In this document: piece after piece, positions 1 through 12,489 of the stretch
Numbering within the stretch: the first letter of the stretch is position 1
Layout: the number at the start of each line of letters is the position of its first letter
Assembly: GCA_947652605.1 (NCBI GenBank)
Contig: OX393581.1
Span: forward strand, 24,918,788 to 24,982,787
Source: Elmis aenea
Lineage: Eukaryota; Arthropoda; Insecta; Coleoptera; Elmidae
Length of the DNA stretch: 64,000 bases
Reading direction: 5' to 3'
Made by a program: the position numbers and the translations under genes
The notes under the pieces: generated by a model
What the model was told of the DNA's origin: nothing
Seen by the model: only the letters and a program-made list of their open reading frames with translations
Databases searched by the model: none

Positions 1-1774
1 GTTCGCACGTTCAATAATCTGGTAATATTGTCCATGAATGTAAAATACATTCAAAATATTCGTGTTTGAATATTCTTGATTTTCTATTTACATGGATACA
101 TCAGACAAACGCGATAAAAGTGGTTGACGGTTATTAATATTGGCATTTGCTGTCATTTCCAAGGTCTACTATTTAAAAATGTTGCGATTTCTCTCAAGTT
201 TATCAAAAATTCTTAATAACTCGAAAATTGTTGCCGATAGGTATAGGAAACGCTAATACAGATTGATGCAGAATTTATTTTTTTATTAAAAAATGAAAAA
301 AAATTAAGCATTGTATTTGAAAAAAACGAGTTTTAGTGGTCTGAAGTTGTATTAAAAGAAACTTAAATTTTGGACACCCTGTAAGTAATGCATCGATTGC
401 AAAATTTCCAGCATGAACTCCAAGGTTTCTTCTATGCATAGTCTAAATTTAAGCGTTTTCTCTTCAAAAATTGCGGCGGTAGATAATATTAAGCATCACG
501 ATGAAAATCGAAACATTTTCAAAAAAGTCCAAAAATCTAAAAAACAACTGCAAGAAATGCTATCAAAAGTCCCTCTAAAATAACGTGTCAAATCTAAAAA
601 TGCAATAAAAAATGGACCATTGTGTTTGGAATAAGAAAGTAGACGTCAACTTCCGGTATTTCCGGAAGTGTCGCTATTTTGAAAATAATTTCATTAAACA
701 GATCAGTTGCCATTATGGACATAACCAAAATTTCAGATCAATACCCTTTTTCATTCTTCATATATTTTTATTGCACGGTCCCAATCAATCACCCTGTATG
801 TGTAACCATATCATACAATTAAAGCTTGGTTTTCATCTGATTTTTTTTAGGGGTCCCACAGTTTGTAAATGCGTAGGGCCCCGCGCTTTTTATGGCCGGC
901 CCGGTCTTTAGTTGTTAAACTCTTGAAATATTTTTTGATATTTTTCTCTACGAATTTGGCTGAACATGAAGTTAAGTCCACGACAACTTTATCTGCTAAA
1001 TTTAATTTTTTTCTTTCTGTTGTTGCAGATTCTACATGTAACACGACGATTGTTTAAAACAATTGGTACATCTACAATTATTTTAATATATTATTTCCTT
1101 CGTGTAATTTAAAGATGTTGATATAGTCATTCTGTTTAATCACATTTGCGTCGAATGTTTATGTAAATGAACAACAGATTTCCAAGGTTTGTGCAGTCCT
1201 GGAAAAATCAAGCTGATATTTATTAATTGGCCAGCATAAGTTGTATACCTAAAACAATTGCAATTGTATATTCTGTAGTAATTATATTAAATGCAATTTA
1301 TGTAGCAATTTTTTATTTTTTAGTAGACATTTATTGTTGTGAATTATTATTTTTGGATTAATACTTTCAGTTAAAACAAAATAAAATTGTTTAAATGAAG
1401 ATAAGGTCTACCAGGTAGACTCTACCTAATAGTGACATTGGTAATGAAAAGGAAAACCGTGTTTTTTATAAAATTGCAGGTGAGGCGTCATTACAATGAA
1501 TAATTAACTTTTTTGAAATGTATTACTAGTTTGACAAGTTGTTGGTGATTATTATAAATAAACGATTTGATGATGCACAACAATTAGATTTAAAGAGTCA
1601 AGTTATTTTAATCTTTAATTATATGTTGCTGATTAATTATAGTACTACGTGGAAAAGACTAGAGGTCTGGGAGTGTACATGTTTTAATTTAGTAAACCTT
1701 AAATTTAAAAAAACACAAGAAACACGTTTGTCATTTTATTTTTGGCGCAACCTTGTATAAAAACAACACAGTTT
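1..1774. other. AT-rich intergenic DNA with mariner-type element ends
   Basis: No gene is supported here. Short open frames have no recognisable domain. Around 370-381 and 790-803 the plus strand reads ACCCTGTA next to variable sequence, the form seen at the right ends of the mariner-type elements better preserved elsewhere in this window (for example at 41743, 59303 and 63063). Left partners are not clear, so these are probably solo or eroded ends. A GC-rich patch at 850-910 (GGGGTCCCAC, GGCCCCGCGC) looks like an eroded hAT terminus but has no partner. Confidence 0.4.
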
Positions 1775-4120
1775 AATCTTCTTCTTTTTCTTAATCGGGT
1801 CCTCTTGTACCTTTCGGTATCGAGGTATGTTTCCTAAGTTCCTGATTTTTTCTCCATCTCTGCCTATCATTGGCTAACTGTGGCACATCTCTCTAGCTGA
1901 CTCCTTCTTCTTCTAGGCTAAATCTCTCTTCGTTTTCCCATTTTGTTCTTGGTCTTCCTTTACTTCTCTTACCCTTCAATTTCGTTTTTCATCCCATTTT
2001 ATACACCTGCTTTCTGGCATGCGTAGTATAATAGATGTTAATCGTTTTCTTTATGTCTTCCACTCCTAGTTTTTTTTCTGATTTTATCGTTGCTAATCTT
2101 ATCAGTCTAACTCCTTCTATTTTTCTCAAAAATTATCATCTCCTGCATCTGTATCCTTTGTTTTTGCTTTCTTGTTAGTGCCCAAGTTTCTGAACTATAA
2201 GTATTGGTACGTATACTGGATTAAATACTCGCGTCTTATTTTCTGTTAATATCTTCTTCTTACTTATCAAGCAGTTATTAGTGGTGGAGCTATTTTGTTA
2301 TTCAGCTCTTCTTCTGATTTACCGTTCTCAGCAATTTTCTTTCCTAAATATTTAAAATTGAATACCTGCTCTATCCTTTCTTGGTCTAGCATGATCGAAA
2401 GCGTTTCATGATTTTTTGTTAAAGCAGTCTTTGTCTTTTTTATATTGATGCTCATTTTATATCTTTTTAATGTATCTGCCCATAACCCCAGATTATGTTG
2501 CAAGTTTTTACGTTTTTGGCTAATAGCACCACATCATCTGTAAGGGTCAGTTCCAGTGGTGAGCTGTAGGGGGCTCGCGGGGGCTCGCGCGAACCCTTTG
2601 TTAAATTATTCCTTAATTTGCGAGCCCCTTGTTCTTCTTGTTAACCATTTTCTCAAGAAAAAATGTATCTTAAAATCATTGTCATTACATACATTTGTAA
2701 AGCGACGAAGTCATGCCTATCAAGCAATGACGATTAAATTTAGAATAACCCGTCGCACAATAGAATTTTTCGAATTATGTACAATCACTCGATTATTCAC
2801 GTTTGAATTTAAAATGCATTTTTTTTCCAACATATAATTAACATTATTTTTTTTGTTTTTATGTAACTATGAGCGAGCCCTTTGTTAAAAAGTTCATAGC
2901 TCACCACTGGTCAGTTCTGTTAAGAATATTGGTTTCAGGTTTTCCCATTTCATTTTTGTGTATTTTTGTGCACTCCTTAGTTATTTTTTTCCGCTAGTAT
3001 TATAATAATTAGCAGTGGACTGAAGTGCTCCCTGTCTTACGCTCACTGTTGTTTTAAATTCATGGAAACTACTCTTATATAAACTCTTAATTGCGACTAT
3101 ATCTTCACCCATCTCACATTCTTTTAATATCTTCCACATGTTTTCCCTTGAAACTCTATCAAAGGTTCTAGTCAAATCAATAAAACACAAGTATAGCGTC
3201 TTTGAACGTTCCAATGTTTTTTTCACTTAAAATGTCAACGTAAAAATCGGTTCCTGCATGCTTCTACCCGGATTAAAGCATCATTGTACCTCTTCCAAAT
3301 TTCTTTCAAAGCTCTTACTTCTAAAGTTATTTGATATAATTTTTCTACTACACTTACAAGTGGTACGCCCCTATAATTTTCGCATTTTTTTACTATCGCT
3401 ATTTGGTATTTCTTTTTCTTGCCATGCTTTATTTACTACTCTTAGCAGCAGTTCCTTCCATCTACGCCCATGTATTTAATATATTTAGGTAAATTACTAT
3501 CCTGTCCTGCTGCAAATCCAATTTTCGTTTTATGTATCGGTCTATCCACATCTGCTTCGGCTATTTCTTGTTCGTTTGCTTCGTATATCTTCTCCATTTG
3601 CTCTTCTTCCTCATGATTTATTACATTGTCATTTTCCAATAACTCCTTAAAGTATTATCCCCATCTTTCTATGATTTTTTTTCTGTAGTCAGTATTTTTC
3701 CTCTTTTATCTATTATCTGTTTTTACGTATGGTTTTTATCAGGTCTTAAAATTTCTAATACTTTGTAGAAATGTTTTTGATTGCTCGTGGGCTTCTAACA
3801 CAATTCATTTGGTCTTTTCGTAATCTTCAGGTTTGCTTGTTGTCAGGTATATTTTTTTCATAGTTTCTTATTTTCCTTCACTTCTCTTTTGACTTCTTCG
3901 GCTCACCAGGCAGTTTGTTTCTTATTATTATTACCTTGTTTCATTGTCCCACATGCCCTTTGAGCAGACTTAGGAAGGAATAATTCTTTTGAAATCAGAC
4001 CATAGTTGTATTAAGTTTATTCCCTGTTCGTTCCCCTAATCGTTTCTGTTTCTCTGCTTTTATATAATCTTAAAAGTTTTCTTGAACCTCTTCACTTTTA
4101 CAGTAAATCAGCAGATTATT
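1775..4120 (-). pseudogene. Non-LTR retrotransposon (LINE) reverse transcriptase fragment
   Basis: Reading the minus strand, decayed frames give reverse transcriptase motifs: FIDLTRTFDRVSRENMW (about 3180-3130), VSVRQGA (about 3040), a TDDVVLLAKNVK version of the FADD active-site box (about 2545-2505), then WADTLKRYKMSINIKKTKT and NFKYLGKKIAENGKSEEELN. The 3' end, near 1775-1840, carries the same CTTTCGGTATCGAGG-type tail and an AAGAAG-rich end as the plus-strand LINE at 11110-12135, so the two are one family in opposite orientation. Several stops and frameshifts make it non-functional. A hAT MITE (2554-2909) splits it just before the active-site box. The exact LINE clade is left open. Confidence 0.8.
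2554..2909. mobile_element. hAT-type MITE with perfect 8-bp target duplication
   Basis: The element begins CAGTGGTGAGCT and ends with the inverted form AGCTCACCACTG. It is bracketed by a perfect 8-bp direct repeat, GTCAGTTC, at 2546-2553 and 2910-2917. CAG-type termini plus 8-bp duplications are the hallmark of hAT transposons. At 356 bp with no transposase it is non-autonomous. Internally it has GGGCTCGCG/GCGAGCCC words close to both ends. It is inserted inside the LINE reverse transcriptase, so it is younger than that LINE. Confidence 0.9.
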
Positions 4121-5429
4121 ATTACGCTGATACTGCATTTAAATGTGTATTTCATTTGAATTTGTTTGTTTTTTGAATTGTTTAATGAAGAATTTGGAAG
4201 TTTAACTATGACAAGAACTTTTATAATTCTTCTAATGCAATTCTTGTGGTAAATTGTAACCAAATAAGTATTAGCTAAGTAGGTAAGGTACCACTGATAA
4301 TTTTGTGGTATTTATGTTTTACGTACTTGAATGACTAGTGTAATATCAAGTACCCTTCTGGCTTAACTCGTGACCTTGTATAGTTTAATAAGTTTATATC
4401 TATTGCGCATCTGGTATGCACTTCTTTTTACCGAATATGCTCGATTTTAGGTTTTTTTAATGGCATTTTGGCTACACGTGTTTGATAAGCATTCCAGCAC
4501 CTGCTAATATCTATTTTGTTCTTCTTCCATTGTGTCCTGTTAATTTACAAATCATCATTTAAGGTGCGAATTTATTTTCGCGAGCATAACAGTAAAGTTT
4601 TACACATAGCAGAAGGTTCGTTTCCGCAGAATCAAAGCATGAAAAATTTACATGTAATCTTTATTATACAGAACTTTATTAAAACTTAAACTACGTTTTA
4701 ATGATTATCATAACCAACCATTTTTTAAATTGCTGAAGTGAAGAAAAACAATTATTGACCGAAAGTCAATTTTTGGCGAATTTTGTGTTTCAAAATGGAC
4801 AGAAAATCATCTTTATGTTTGGTTAAAAAAGCTGAACGGATTTTTTTAACGCTAAAACTGGCTTTTTTATTTGTTTAAGAAAGTTGGTCGAGCTTGAGTC
4901 GGTTGGCAAATCGTCCTTTATGGTTTGTATTTTGTCTTTGTAATGCGCATTGTAAACACGGCCGACCTAAAGTCTTTTGTAAATTAAGTTATAAAAATTA
5001 ACAGTAGATAACTTGATTTGATTTTTTCTTTCCTTCGCAAAATGTGTGAGGGACCTAAAAAATATTGTCTTAGTTATTGAAAAAAAATTGAAACTGAATT
5101 TGGTATTCAGTTGTTCATTTTCTACAAATTGAATTGTTGTGTTATGTAGTTGAAAAGTATTTTTACTCAGATAATTCATTGAGTTTTTGTTTTTAATTAG
5201 GTGATCCTTATTTTGGGCGAAGAAGTGATTTTAGTATTTTTTCAAAAGTTATGAGGTGAACCATACTTTTGTTGGTCTCTCTACAATTAATGGCAACTGC
5301 ATTTATTTCTGTTATTTGAATAAATCGCTCGTGTTACTTAAATTTGCTACTATTTTCGTGACCACCACAATTTTTAAAATTGGATGACGTTTTATTTGAT
5401 ACCAAAGGTTTATGTTTCTTAAAACATAT
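4121..5429. other. AT-rich non-coding stretch, nothing recognised
   Basis: I see no coding region, RNA gene or clear repeat boundary. The only long frame (about 70 codons near 5179-4967, minus) has no domain and an AT-driven composition. Confidence 0.5.
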
Positions 5430-6170
5430 TTACAAATTAAGACCTGCAGTGTTTTTCGAATCGAAGTTTTAATAAATAAATATTTTTTTGTATAAAGTTA
5501 CTATTTTGTGTTTTTCTCTGGAAATATCTAACATCTTTTAAAGGTTTTTTATTTATTATACTCACCAGTAATAGGCTCTCCATTTAATATCAGAATGGAA
5601 AAATGTATAATTCCATTGCCAATATTTGAAATTCACAAAAGATTTGGGAAGCGATTAAAATTTTGAAAATTGTTTTAACATTTTTAATGATAGCCTGATA
5701 TACTAGCTAAACTTTAAGTCAAAAATCACAAAAATCGGAAGTAAATTTAAAAAGTTTTTTGATGCGAAATTCTTATAAATAAATAATTTTGCACATAGGT
5801 TACTATTTTGTGTTTTTCTTTGGAAACCTGTAAAAAATCATTTTTATTAGTCATAAATAAATAAGACCTTTATGCACCTTAAAGATTTAAACAGAAAAGT
5901 TTATAATTCCGTGTCCAACACATGTGATAATCACATGGGGTTTGGGAAGCGAATACAATAAAAAAAAACATATTTTAACATTTTAAATGATAGCCTTTAG
6001 GCAACTGTTTAAGCTAAAAATAAAAAAATCCATGTTATCAAGAAACTCAAGACTCGGGAGGTTTTCCGAATCATTATAAACAAATAATTTTCTCACTTAG
6101 CGTAACTATTTTGTGTTTTTCTCTAAAAAGTAACTAACGTATTTTTAATAATTGTGATTTAATATGCTAA
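5430..6170. repeat. Tandem repeat, period about 302 bp, ~2.4 copies
   Basis: The phrase TACTATTTTGTGTTTTTCT recurs near 5499 and 5801 and, with small changes, near 6104, a spacing of about 302 bp each time. Between these anchors further words line up in order: AAAxxTATAATTCC, TTTGGGAAGCGA, TTTTAACATTTxxAATGATAGCCT and a serine-of-A/T run ending in ATAAATAAT. Divergence between units is considerable, so the array is old. No coding potential is visible. Confidence 0.75.
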
Positions 6171-9100
6171 CAAATAATAACGCTTTTGCAATAAAATGAA
6201 TGTAGTGGTATATTTCAATAAGTACACAGCTCAATGTTCGCAATTTTGTTTTTATGCCAGTAATTTTTTTTTTTACATTATCTTAGTTTTTATTAACATA
6301 AAAAATACTATTAATATCAAAATATATCATACATTTCAAACTATTTTTAAATGTACGAACAGCTTTATGGGCCATATATTAAAATGATGTATTGCTGTTG
6401 GGGCCAACAATTGTATGTTTTACCTTTTTTCTATTTTGATAGTCCCAACAAAATTATTCAAGACGGATCTGTATCTTGTGCTTGGTTGCCTAAATATAGG
6501 CGATGTAGGCGCACTTTTGTAGTTGGTCGGTCAAATCGCCTGTAGAATGCGCCGTCAAGCGTCACTACATCGCTTATAAAGAAGTGGGGAGTTATAGCTA
6601 CGAATTAGGTAAAAATGTTTTGAAGTTTACGTCGCTTAATCAGTTAAAAAAAAAATAAATGAAGTACCAAGTGTCTATTAATGATATTGTTATTACAGCA
6701 GACTTTTGTAGTTTCAGGGTAAAAGTAATAATTTAATTATTGAAATGTAGAAAGTATTTGGTACCTATTTTTGAATGTTGAATAGTTATATCAGGGATTG
6801 CCAAACTTTTTGATACATAGGACCATATTTGCATATACAGCATTTTTATTGCGCAGATAATATTTTAAATTCTTTTAATTTAAAACTAATTTTTGAAGTA
6901 TACGAGAAAAAATCATGAGTTTACTCATTACTTCTTATTAAAAAGTTTACCTTACAAACTTTAGACGTGTTCTGTACAAAAATTGATAATGTTTAAGATA
7001 AATGGCCTTATCCATTGTATTAAAAAATATTTATCTCAAGTTTTATTTATTTCTGTTATATATTTTGTTTACAACTTTGTGAACCAAATTTAAGGCTCAT
7101 ATTTTCCAACTTCTATTTCAACCTAAATACTCTATTGTGTTGACACATTGCCGGTTCCCCTGTTCATGAAATTTAGGCCATCCTAAGCGGTTTAGATTGC
7201 TCGTTTGTGAATTAGATGCGAGGGGTTGTGCTAACACAAATGTTAGATTCTCATGTCGGCCTAACGGTTTTCTTTTATGAATTTGTTGTGGGTGCAAACT
7301 TTAACGTTCGTCAATATGTCAGTATTAAAATTACAGTTCTATACATTGTTGTTAGTTGACACGACTTGTTGAAAGTAAAGCTTAGGCAAAGAACAATACT
7401 TTAGATAGATATCAGTAAACAGATGATTAAAATTTATCTTATAACAAAAAATGAAATTGAATGTAAATGCTATAAATTTGGTTTATGACTTTGAGTTATC
7501 ATCACATCAAGGGAATTTTATTTTAATCTACCTATATTTTGCATGCACAATTACACCTAAAGGAATATTTCAATTTGTTGTATTGTTGTGTGTAACCTAA
7601 AATTAACAAAAAATATTTAACGCCTTTTTTAATAAATCACTGTCTGAAGATGTATGCATATGTAAAACAATTGAATTAGCGTAATGTTGAAAGCTGTGCT
7701 TGACAAATAAGTTCGTAGAATAAATGAAAATTTAATAATAACAATAGTTTTTATACAATTTTTTATACTTTTACATTTTTATACTTTTTTTGTATTCAAG
7801 AGACGATATTGAAATTTTTTAATTTATGCAAGCAAGATTTTAAAAATATTCTTGATTTTGCTGTGGCAAAGTTATTAATTGATTTTTTTATAAGGATATT
7901 ATCTTAGGATTAGATTGCGAAAGATTTAAGAATTTTAGAATAAAATAGTAGGTTAGTCTCTCTAGACTAGTAACAATATTTCAATATAGAGAGAAAGAGA
8001 AAGAAAAAAAAAAGATTGCGAAACTAGATAGTCGCTCTTAGCCCATGGATGACCGTAAGTATTTTTCTTCAGTAATCTTCAGTAATACCTGAGCGCTTGT
8101 TTTGGCGTTCCTCACACCGGGGCGCCCTGGGCCTGTGCCCCTTTTGCCCCTACCTTTCTCCGGCTCTGGGCACAATACAATTTTCAGGCTTAAGGAATAT
8201 CTATGTCTTATTTGTTTTAAATTACATTTTTAAATATCTGGTACAAAGTTTATGACTTTTTAAGCAGCTCATCAATAGAAAAGTCGATTCGTTTTTACTG
8301 CATGCCAGTTAAAAAAAAAATCGTTAATAAAATCTTTTCAATCAGAGCAGTGGAGGTGAGCATAAATTATTTTACATCCATCAGTGAAGTCTATCTTTTG
8401 CTTTTTTTACTAAAACAATTAGTCAGAAAATTAGTTACGCCCATTGACGAGTTTTTAATTTGTTACACTATGATATTAGTCTAAACAAAGCAGCCATAAC
8501 GTAAATTTTTTAATTAACGACGTTCGCGCTACAAGTAATTAACCACAATATTCAGGTGAAAATTAATATCCTATACTCTACTAACCCAAATGTGGTGTTA
8601 TCAACCTTTTTGTTAAAAAAAGTATGATTCTTGCTTTTTATTCTGTTGCTAGATGTCTGATGCAAGTTTTTTCATTACTATTTGATTATTTAAGTGACAA
8701 ATTTTAACAATAAAAAACCTTTTTTCTTGATTTTACGAAAAATTGCTTCTTAAAGTATTTACTCCTAGTGCCAAGACTCTCGTCTCCTTGGCAGAAAATT
8801 TGTGTCTTTTTTTATTTATTTTTAAAATTTAATTCTTTTAAATGTTAGTACTGCACTAATTTCATTTTAATTTTGTTGAACAATAGTTAAATAGTTAATA
8901 GTTTGAACTGAAAGTGTTATATTTATCAAGTGAATATATTACTGCGCAAAATATTAAATGGAATGTTACGCACGTGTGTGACTTTTGGGCAGGAAATGCA
9001 GAAAGAACCCCGGATATGAAACACACGCCACTCTAGACCAATATTTTACCCACACTGATTGTTGTAATAACCAAATGCAGTAGTCCATAAAGTTATGAAA

Positions 9101-9425
9101 TGAAGCGTGAATTCACGGGGTGTGATTAGAGTCTAAAATAAAATTTATCGTAGACAACAACATAATTAAGTTTTCTTTTCAATGTATTACTTTTATTTCG
9201 TTAAATAAAAAAATGATTACCTTAAAGGATGTCCTTGAAACATTTTTTTTACTTCTTTTAAAACAATGCATTAAGCAGATCATATTCATAATGTTTATTG
9301 TAATTACTTCATAATTTACGCTTTGTGTGGCCGAAGAAAGATCATTCTATAAATTTAAATTTATAAAAGATTACAAAACAAATGTTATTGGGCTAAGTAG
9401 ATAACTAAACCTTTTTAAATAGTAG
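6171..9425. other. AT-rich non-coding stretch with minor features
   Basis: No gene is supported. Minor items are an inverted pair of short words at 6499-6575 (GCGATGTAG and CTACATCGC), a (GA)n-like run at 7988-8014, a CAGGGATTGCCAAAC hAT-like terminus at 6792 without a visible partner, and a GC-rich patch at 8105-8170 (GGGGCGCCCTGGGCC) that resembles an eroded transposon end. Confidence 0.4.
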
Positions 9426-9433
9426 CTGCTGAA

Positions 9434-9732
9434 TAGGGGTGGGTGATATGCAAATTTCGATATGGAATATCGATATCGAAATTATATCGATATGTCGATA
9501 TATCGTTATGTCGCTATATCGATATATATCGGAATATCGATATATCGACATAACGATATTCGATATATCGACACATCGATATCCGATATCGAAATTTGGA
9601 TATAAAAGTGGCGCGAATCTAAAAAAGTGAAAAAAGAGACTGGCGACCTAAAAAAAAAAGCTTCGCGCCCTCAAAATATCGATATATCGATATCAAAATT
9701 ATATCGATATTTATCGATATATCGTCCACCTA
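9434..9732. mobile_element. hAT-type MITE made of CGATAT palindromic repeats
   Basis: A 299-bp insertion begins TAGGGGTGGG and ends with the roughly inverted CCACCTA. It is bracketed by a perfect 8-bp direct repeat, CTGCTGAA, at 9426-9433 and 9733-9740, indicating a hAT-type insertion. Its interior is dominated by overlapping ATATCGATAT words in both orientations, so open frames called here (poly Ile/Tyr/Arg) are composition artefacts. The repeated short palindromes near both ends are typical of subterminal transposase-binding arrays. Confidence 0.85.
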
Positions 9733-9837
9733 CTGCTGAACATAAAAAGGCTTCTGAAACGAATTTAATCGATTTAATTATAGCCTTTACAAATACAAAA
9801 GCGAAAAAACTTAATTTTAAATTCACTTTATTTACTT

Positions 9838-9936
9838 TTATTGACGATGTCCAGTAAAGCCACTTTCTGGTCTTGTTACGTACAATATTTTTTCTGCATT
9901 CGCCACTGACACAAAATCACTATCGTCACCATCCAT
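9838..9936 (-). CDS. Small 32-codon open frame, unidentified
   Basis: The minus strand encodes 32 residues starting MDGDDSDFVSVANAEKILY and ending TGHRQ. The composition (acidic start, no low-complexity run) is less AT-driven than surrounding frames, which is the only reason for listing it. I recognise no family. It could be a first exon, a transposon remnant or chance. It sits between a hAT MITE and the palindromic duplication at 10024. Confidence 0.15.
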   Translation of the reverse strand: MDGDDSDFVSVANAEKILYVTRPESGFTGHRQ

Positions 9937-10023
9937 AATTAAACAAAAACTTAACAAACTACAGGTGAGAATTCGCTCCGTGATATAACGACGCTTGTTT
10001 GACAACGCAAATCAACAAAACGA

Positions 10024-10120
10024 CTCATCACCATGGCAATAAGCTACTTTCCGGCCTAGGCCGGCAAAGAAAACTCATTACCATCGCAACCAGTTACTTT
10101 CTGGCCTAGGCCAGTAAAGA
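10024..10120. repeat. 50-bp tandem duplication, each unit with a GGCCTAGGCC palindrome
   Basis: Two ~47-bp units start at 10024 and 10074 (CTCATCACCATGGCAA and CTCATTACCATCGCAA). Each contains a 14-bp perfect palindrome: CCGGCCTAGGCCGG at 10051-10064 and CTGGCCTAGGCCAG at 10101-10114. The two differ by compensating changes in both arms, so the symmetry survived although the letters changed. A partial third match (CACTTTCTGGTCTTG) lies near 9861. Confidence 0.8.
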
Positions 10121-10139
10121 TGTATTTTCCAACCTAAAA

Positions 10140-11109
10140 ATTGATCGGAAACAACTGATTTTCTGAATGGACGCAGAAAAAAACACTTAATGACACATGA
10201 AATTAAAAATATTATAAATAATTGTTTTTATTTGTGGTTTACCTCCGAATTCTAAACCAAACAGAATTCAGCTTAATTAAAACAAATTCGTCGAATATAA
10301 AAATTAATAAAACGACACTCAAAAACGGAAATAAGTTCTTCAGTGCGTGAAATGAGTGGTAAGGAACTGATCAATTAAATAACACGCGTGGCATGTTCCA
10401 CGTGGCATATTTTGTATCGCCCTGTTAAACAATAATGCATATCATGTTTGTATTGTCAGCTATACTTTAATAAATAAAATTTTCGTATCTTATTCAAACA
10501 GTTTTTAAATGAATGGAGATGTACCTGTTTTTTTTTTTAAGAATAAAAGTTTGAAGTACCACCGACAGTATAACGTCGATTCGCGGAAATTATAGGCAGC
10601 AAAAGTAAGCAATTTTAAATGCAATTTGCACCGAAATGCAATTGGTCTCACTTGTTGTATGAACTGCATCATACTGTTATGTTGATGTGTTACCTTCATG
10701 ACAAACGAAATTTAAGTAATATGCGTGACGACTGTAGATGCCACACAATTTACTGGAGTACAATTTAAGAACGGTGTGTATGTATACATAAAATTTATAA
10801 AATGAGGCAGTTGGATTTGTAAATTTAAAATATCCTGGTATCTTTGTTGTCAATGAAGTGATACATCCTTTCCAATTTATTTTAAAATGAAACGATCCCT
10901 ATTTTGGAACACTTAGTGTGTGGTCAAAACGCAATTTCATTTAGTGACATTTGCTTTAATGTATGCAGTCGCAAATTTTATTTTCGCAATTATGTATATA
11001 GCTTAGTTTAGTACGAAATTTGCCACAGTGTTTGATTAAATGCTTAAATTATTTCTCTTATTGTTACACTTATACTTGATCTAAATTTATTTATTTAAAG
11101 TTGATGTAA
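10140..11109. other. AT-rich non-coding stretch, nothing recognised
   Basis: No supported gene, RNA or transposon end. Short frames on the minus strand (10505-10699) have no recognisable domain. Confidence 0.45.
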
Positions 11110-12135
11110 TAACGTTTATTAATCTCCGTTCATGTGCCAACCCATAGCAGCAGTTCCCAGGAATTTATAACAACAGTGGGAGTAAGACAAGGAGGCACAT
11201 TAAGTCCACTGTTCTTTATAATTCTTATGGATAAAATAATTTTAAAGAATGTAAGCAAAACACAAAGAAAGCCTACTGGGGTTGGAATAAACTAAAACCA
11301 ATATCCTTAACAGAATTAGCCTTTGCAGATGATTTGGTGCTATTAGTAGCTAAAAGCGTAAAGGACTTGCAATTCAATCTAGACATATGGGCAGATACAT
11401 TAAGTAGCTATAATATGAATATTAATATAACAAAGACAAAGGTTATAGCGAAAAATCATGAACCAGTTACAACTATGCTAGACCAAAAAAGATAGAGCAG
11501 GTAGCAAATTTTAAATATTTAGGAACAATAATTGCAGAAAATGGTAAATTGGAGGAAGATCTGAATAAAAGAATAGCGGCAGCGACGAAATTTTACTACG
11601 CCACTAATAAATGTTTGATAAGTAAGAAGGAAATATCAAAAGAAACGAAGACGCGAGTTTTTAATGCATTGTGCGTACTCATTCTCACGTATCTTCAGTT
11701 CAGAAACTTGGACACTAACTCAAAAACAAAAACAAAGAATACAGGTACAGGAAATGAGATTTCTGAGAAGAATAGAGAGATGTAGACTGATCGATAAAAT
11801 CAGTAACGAAAAAAATCGAAATAACCTAGGAGTAACAAATATTAAGAAAAATATGGAGACGAATCAGTTAAGATGGTTTGGACATTACTACGCATGCCAC
11901 AAAGCAGATACGCGAAAATATGATGGAAAATGCAGATGGAGGGAAAAAGAAATAGAGGAAGACCAAGAATAAAATGGGAAAAAGAAGTTAGGCAGAGACT
12001 AGAAGAAAAAGAAGTCAGCTGGAGAGATGTGCCACAATTAGTTAACGATAGGCAGGAAAGGAGAAACATAACACAGAAATAGAAAAGCATTCCTCGACAC
12101 CGAAAGGTACAAGAGGAACCGATTAAGAAGAAGAA
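11110..12135 (+). pseudogene. LINE reverse transcriptase 3' half
   Basis: Plus-strand frames give TTVGVRQGGTLSPLFFI near 11170-11220, then LAFADDLVLLVAKSVKDL (about 11320-11370) holding the FADD catalytic box, then NFKYLGTIIAENGKLEEDLN and a conserved C-terminal region: MRFLRRIERCRLIDKI and QLRWFGH. The frame changes several times and stops occur, so it is dead. It ends with ACACCGAAAGGTACAAGAGG followed by an AAGAAGAAG tail near 12125-12137, the same 3' end as the minus-strand copy at 1775. No 5' part is present, the usual 5' truncation of LINEs. Confidence 0.85.
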
Positions 12136-12489
12136 AGAATCTCCGTTCAAAGGGATAAGTTCCAGATTACAAACTTAGCAGAATTGCACAATATGCGAAT
12201 TCTGCTGTTTAGAATACTCATGCATTTCGTGCATGGAACGTCACAGAGCGATTGCTGAATCATCAAAATCCACTTACCATTTTAAATTCCTGTCGTAAAC
12301 TTATTCTTTGCCGGGTTGTTACCATTTGCTCCTCATTCTTTCTTAACTTTGTTAGTTTTTTGTATCTTGATCATTTGGGAATATGTTTGTGCCCTGCCTT
12401 TCATTTCTATACTTGCTCTTGTATTATTAATTTTCGGTGCCCACTTTGACTTTTTTTTTTATTCTCTCCTCTTTCGCAATTTTCCTAAT

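Noticed and set aside
9434..9732. Satellite or microsatellite locus
   Set aside because: The perfect 8-bp duplication and terminal repeats show a discrete transposon insertion instead.
9439..9857. Open frames rich in Ile, Tyr, Arg, Ser, Asp
   Set aside because: They arise from the CGATAT repeat of a hAT MITE and have no protein-like complexity.
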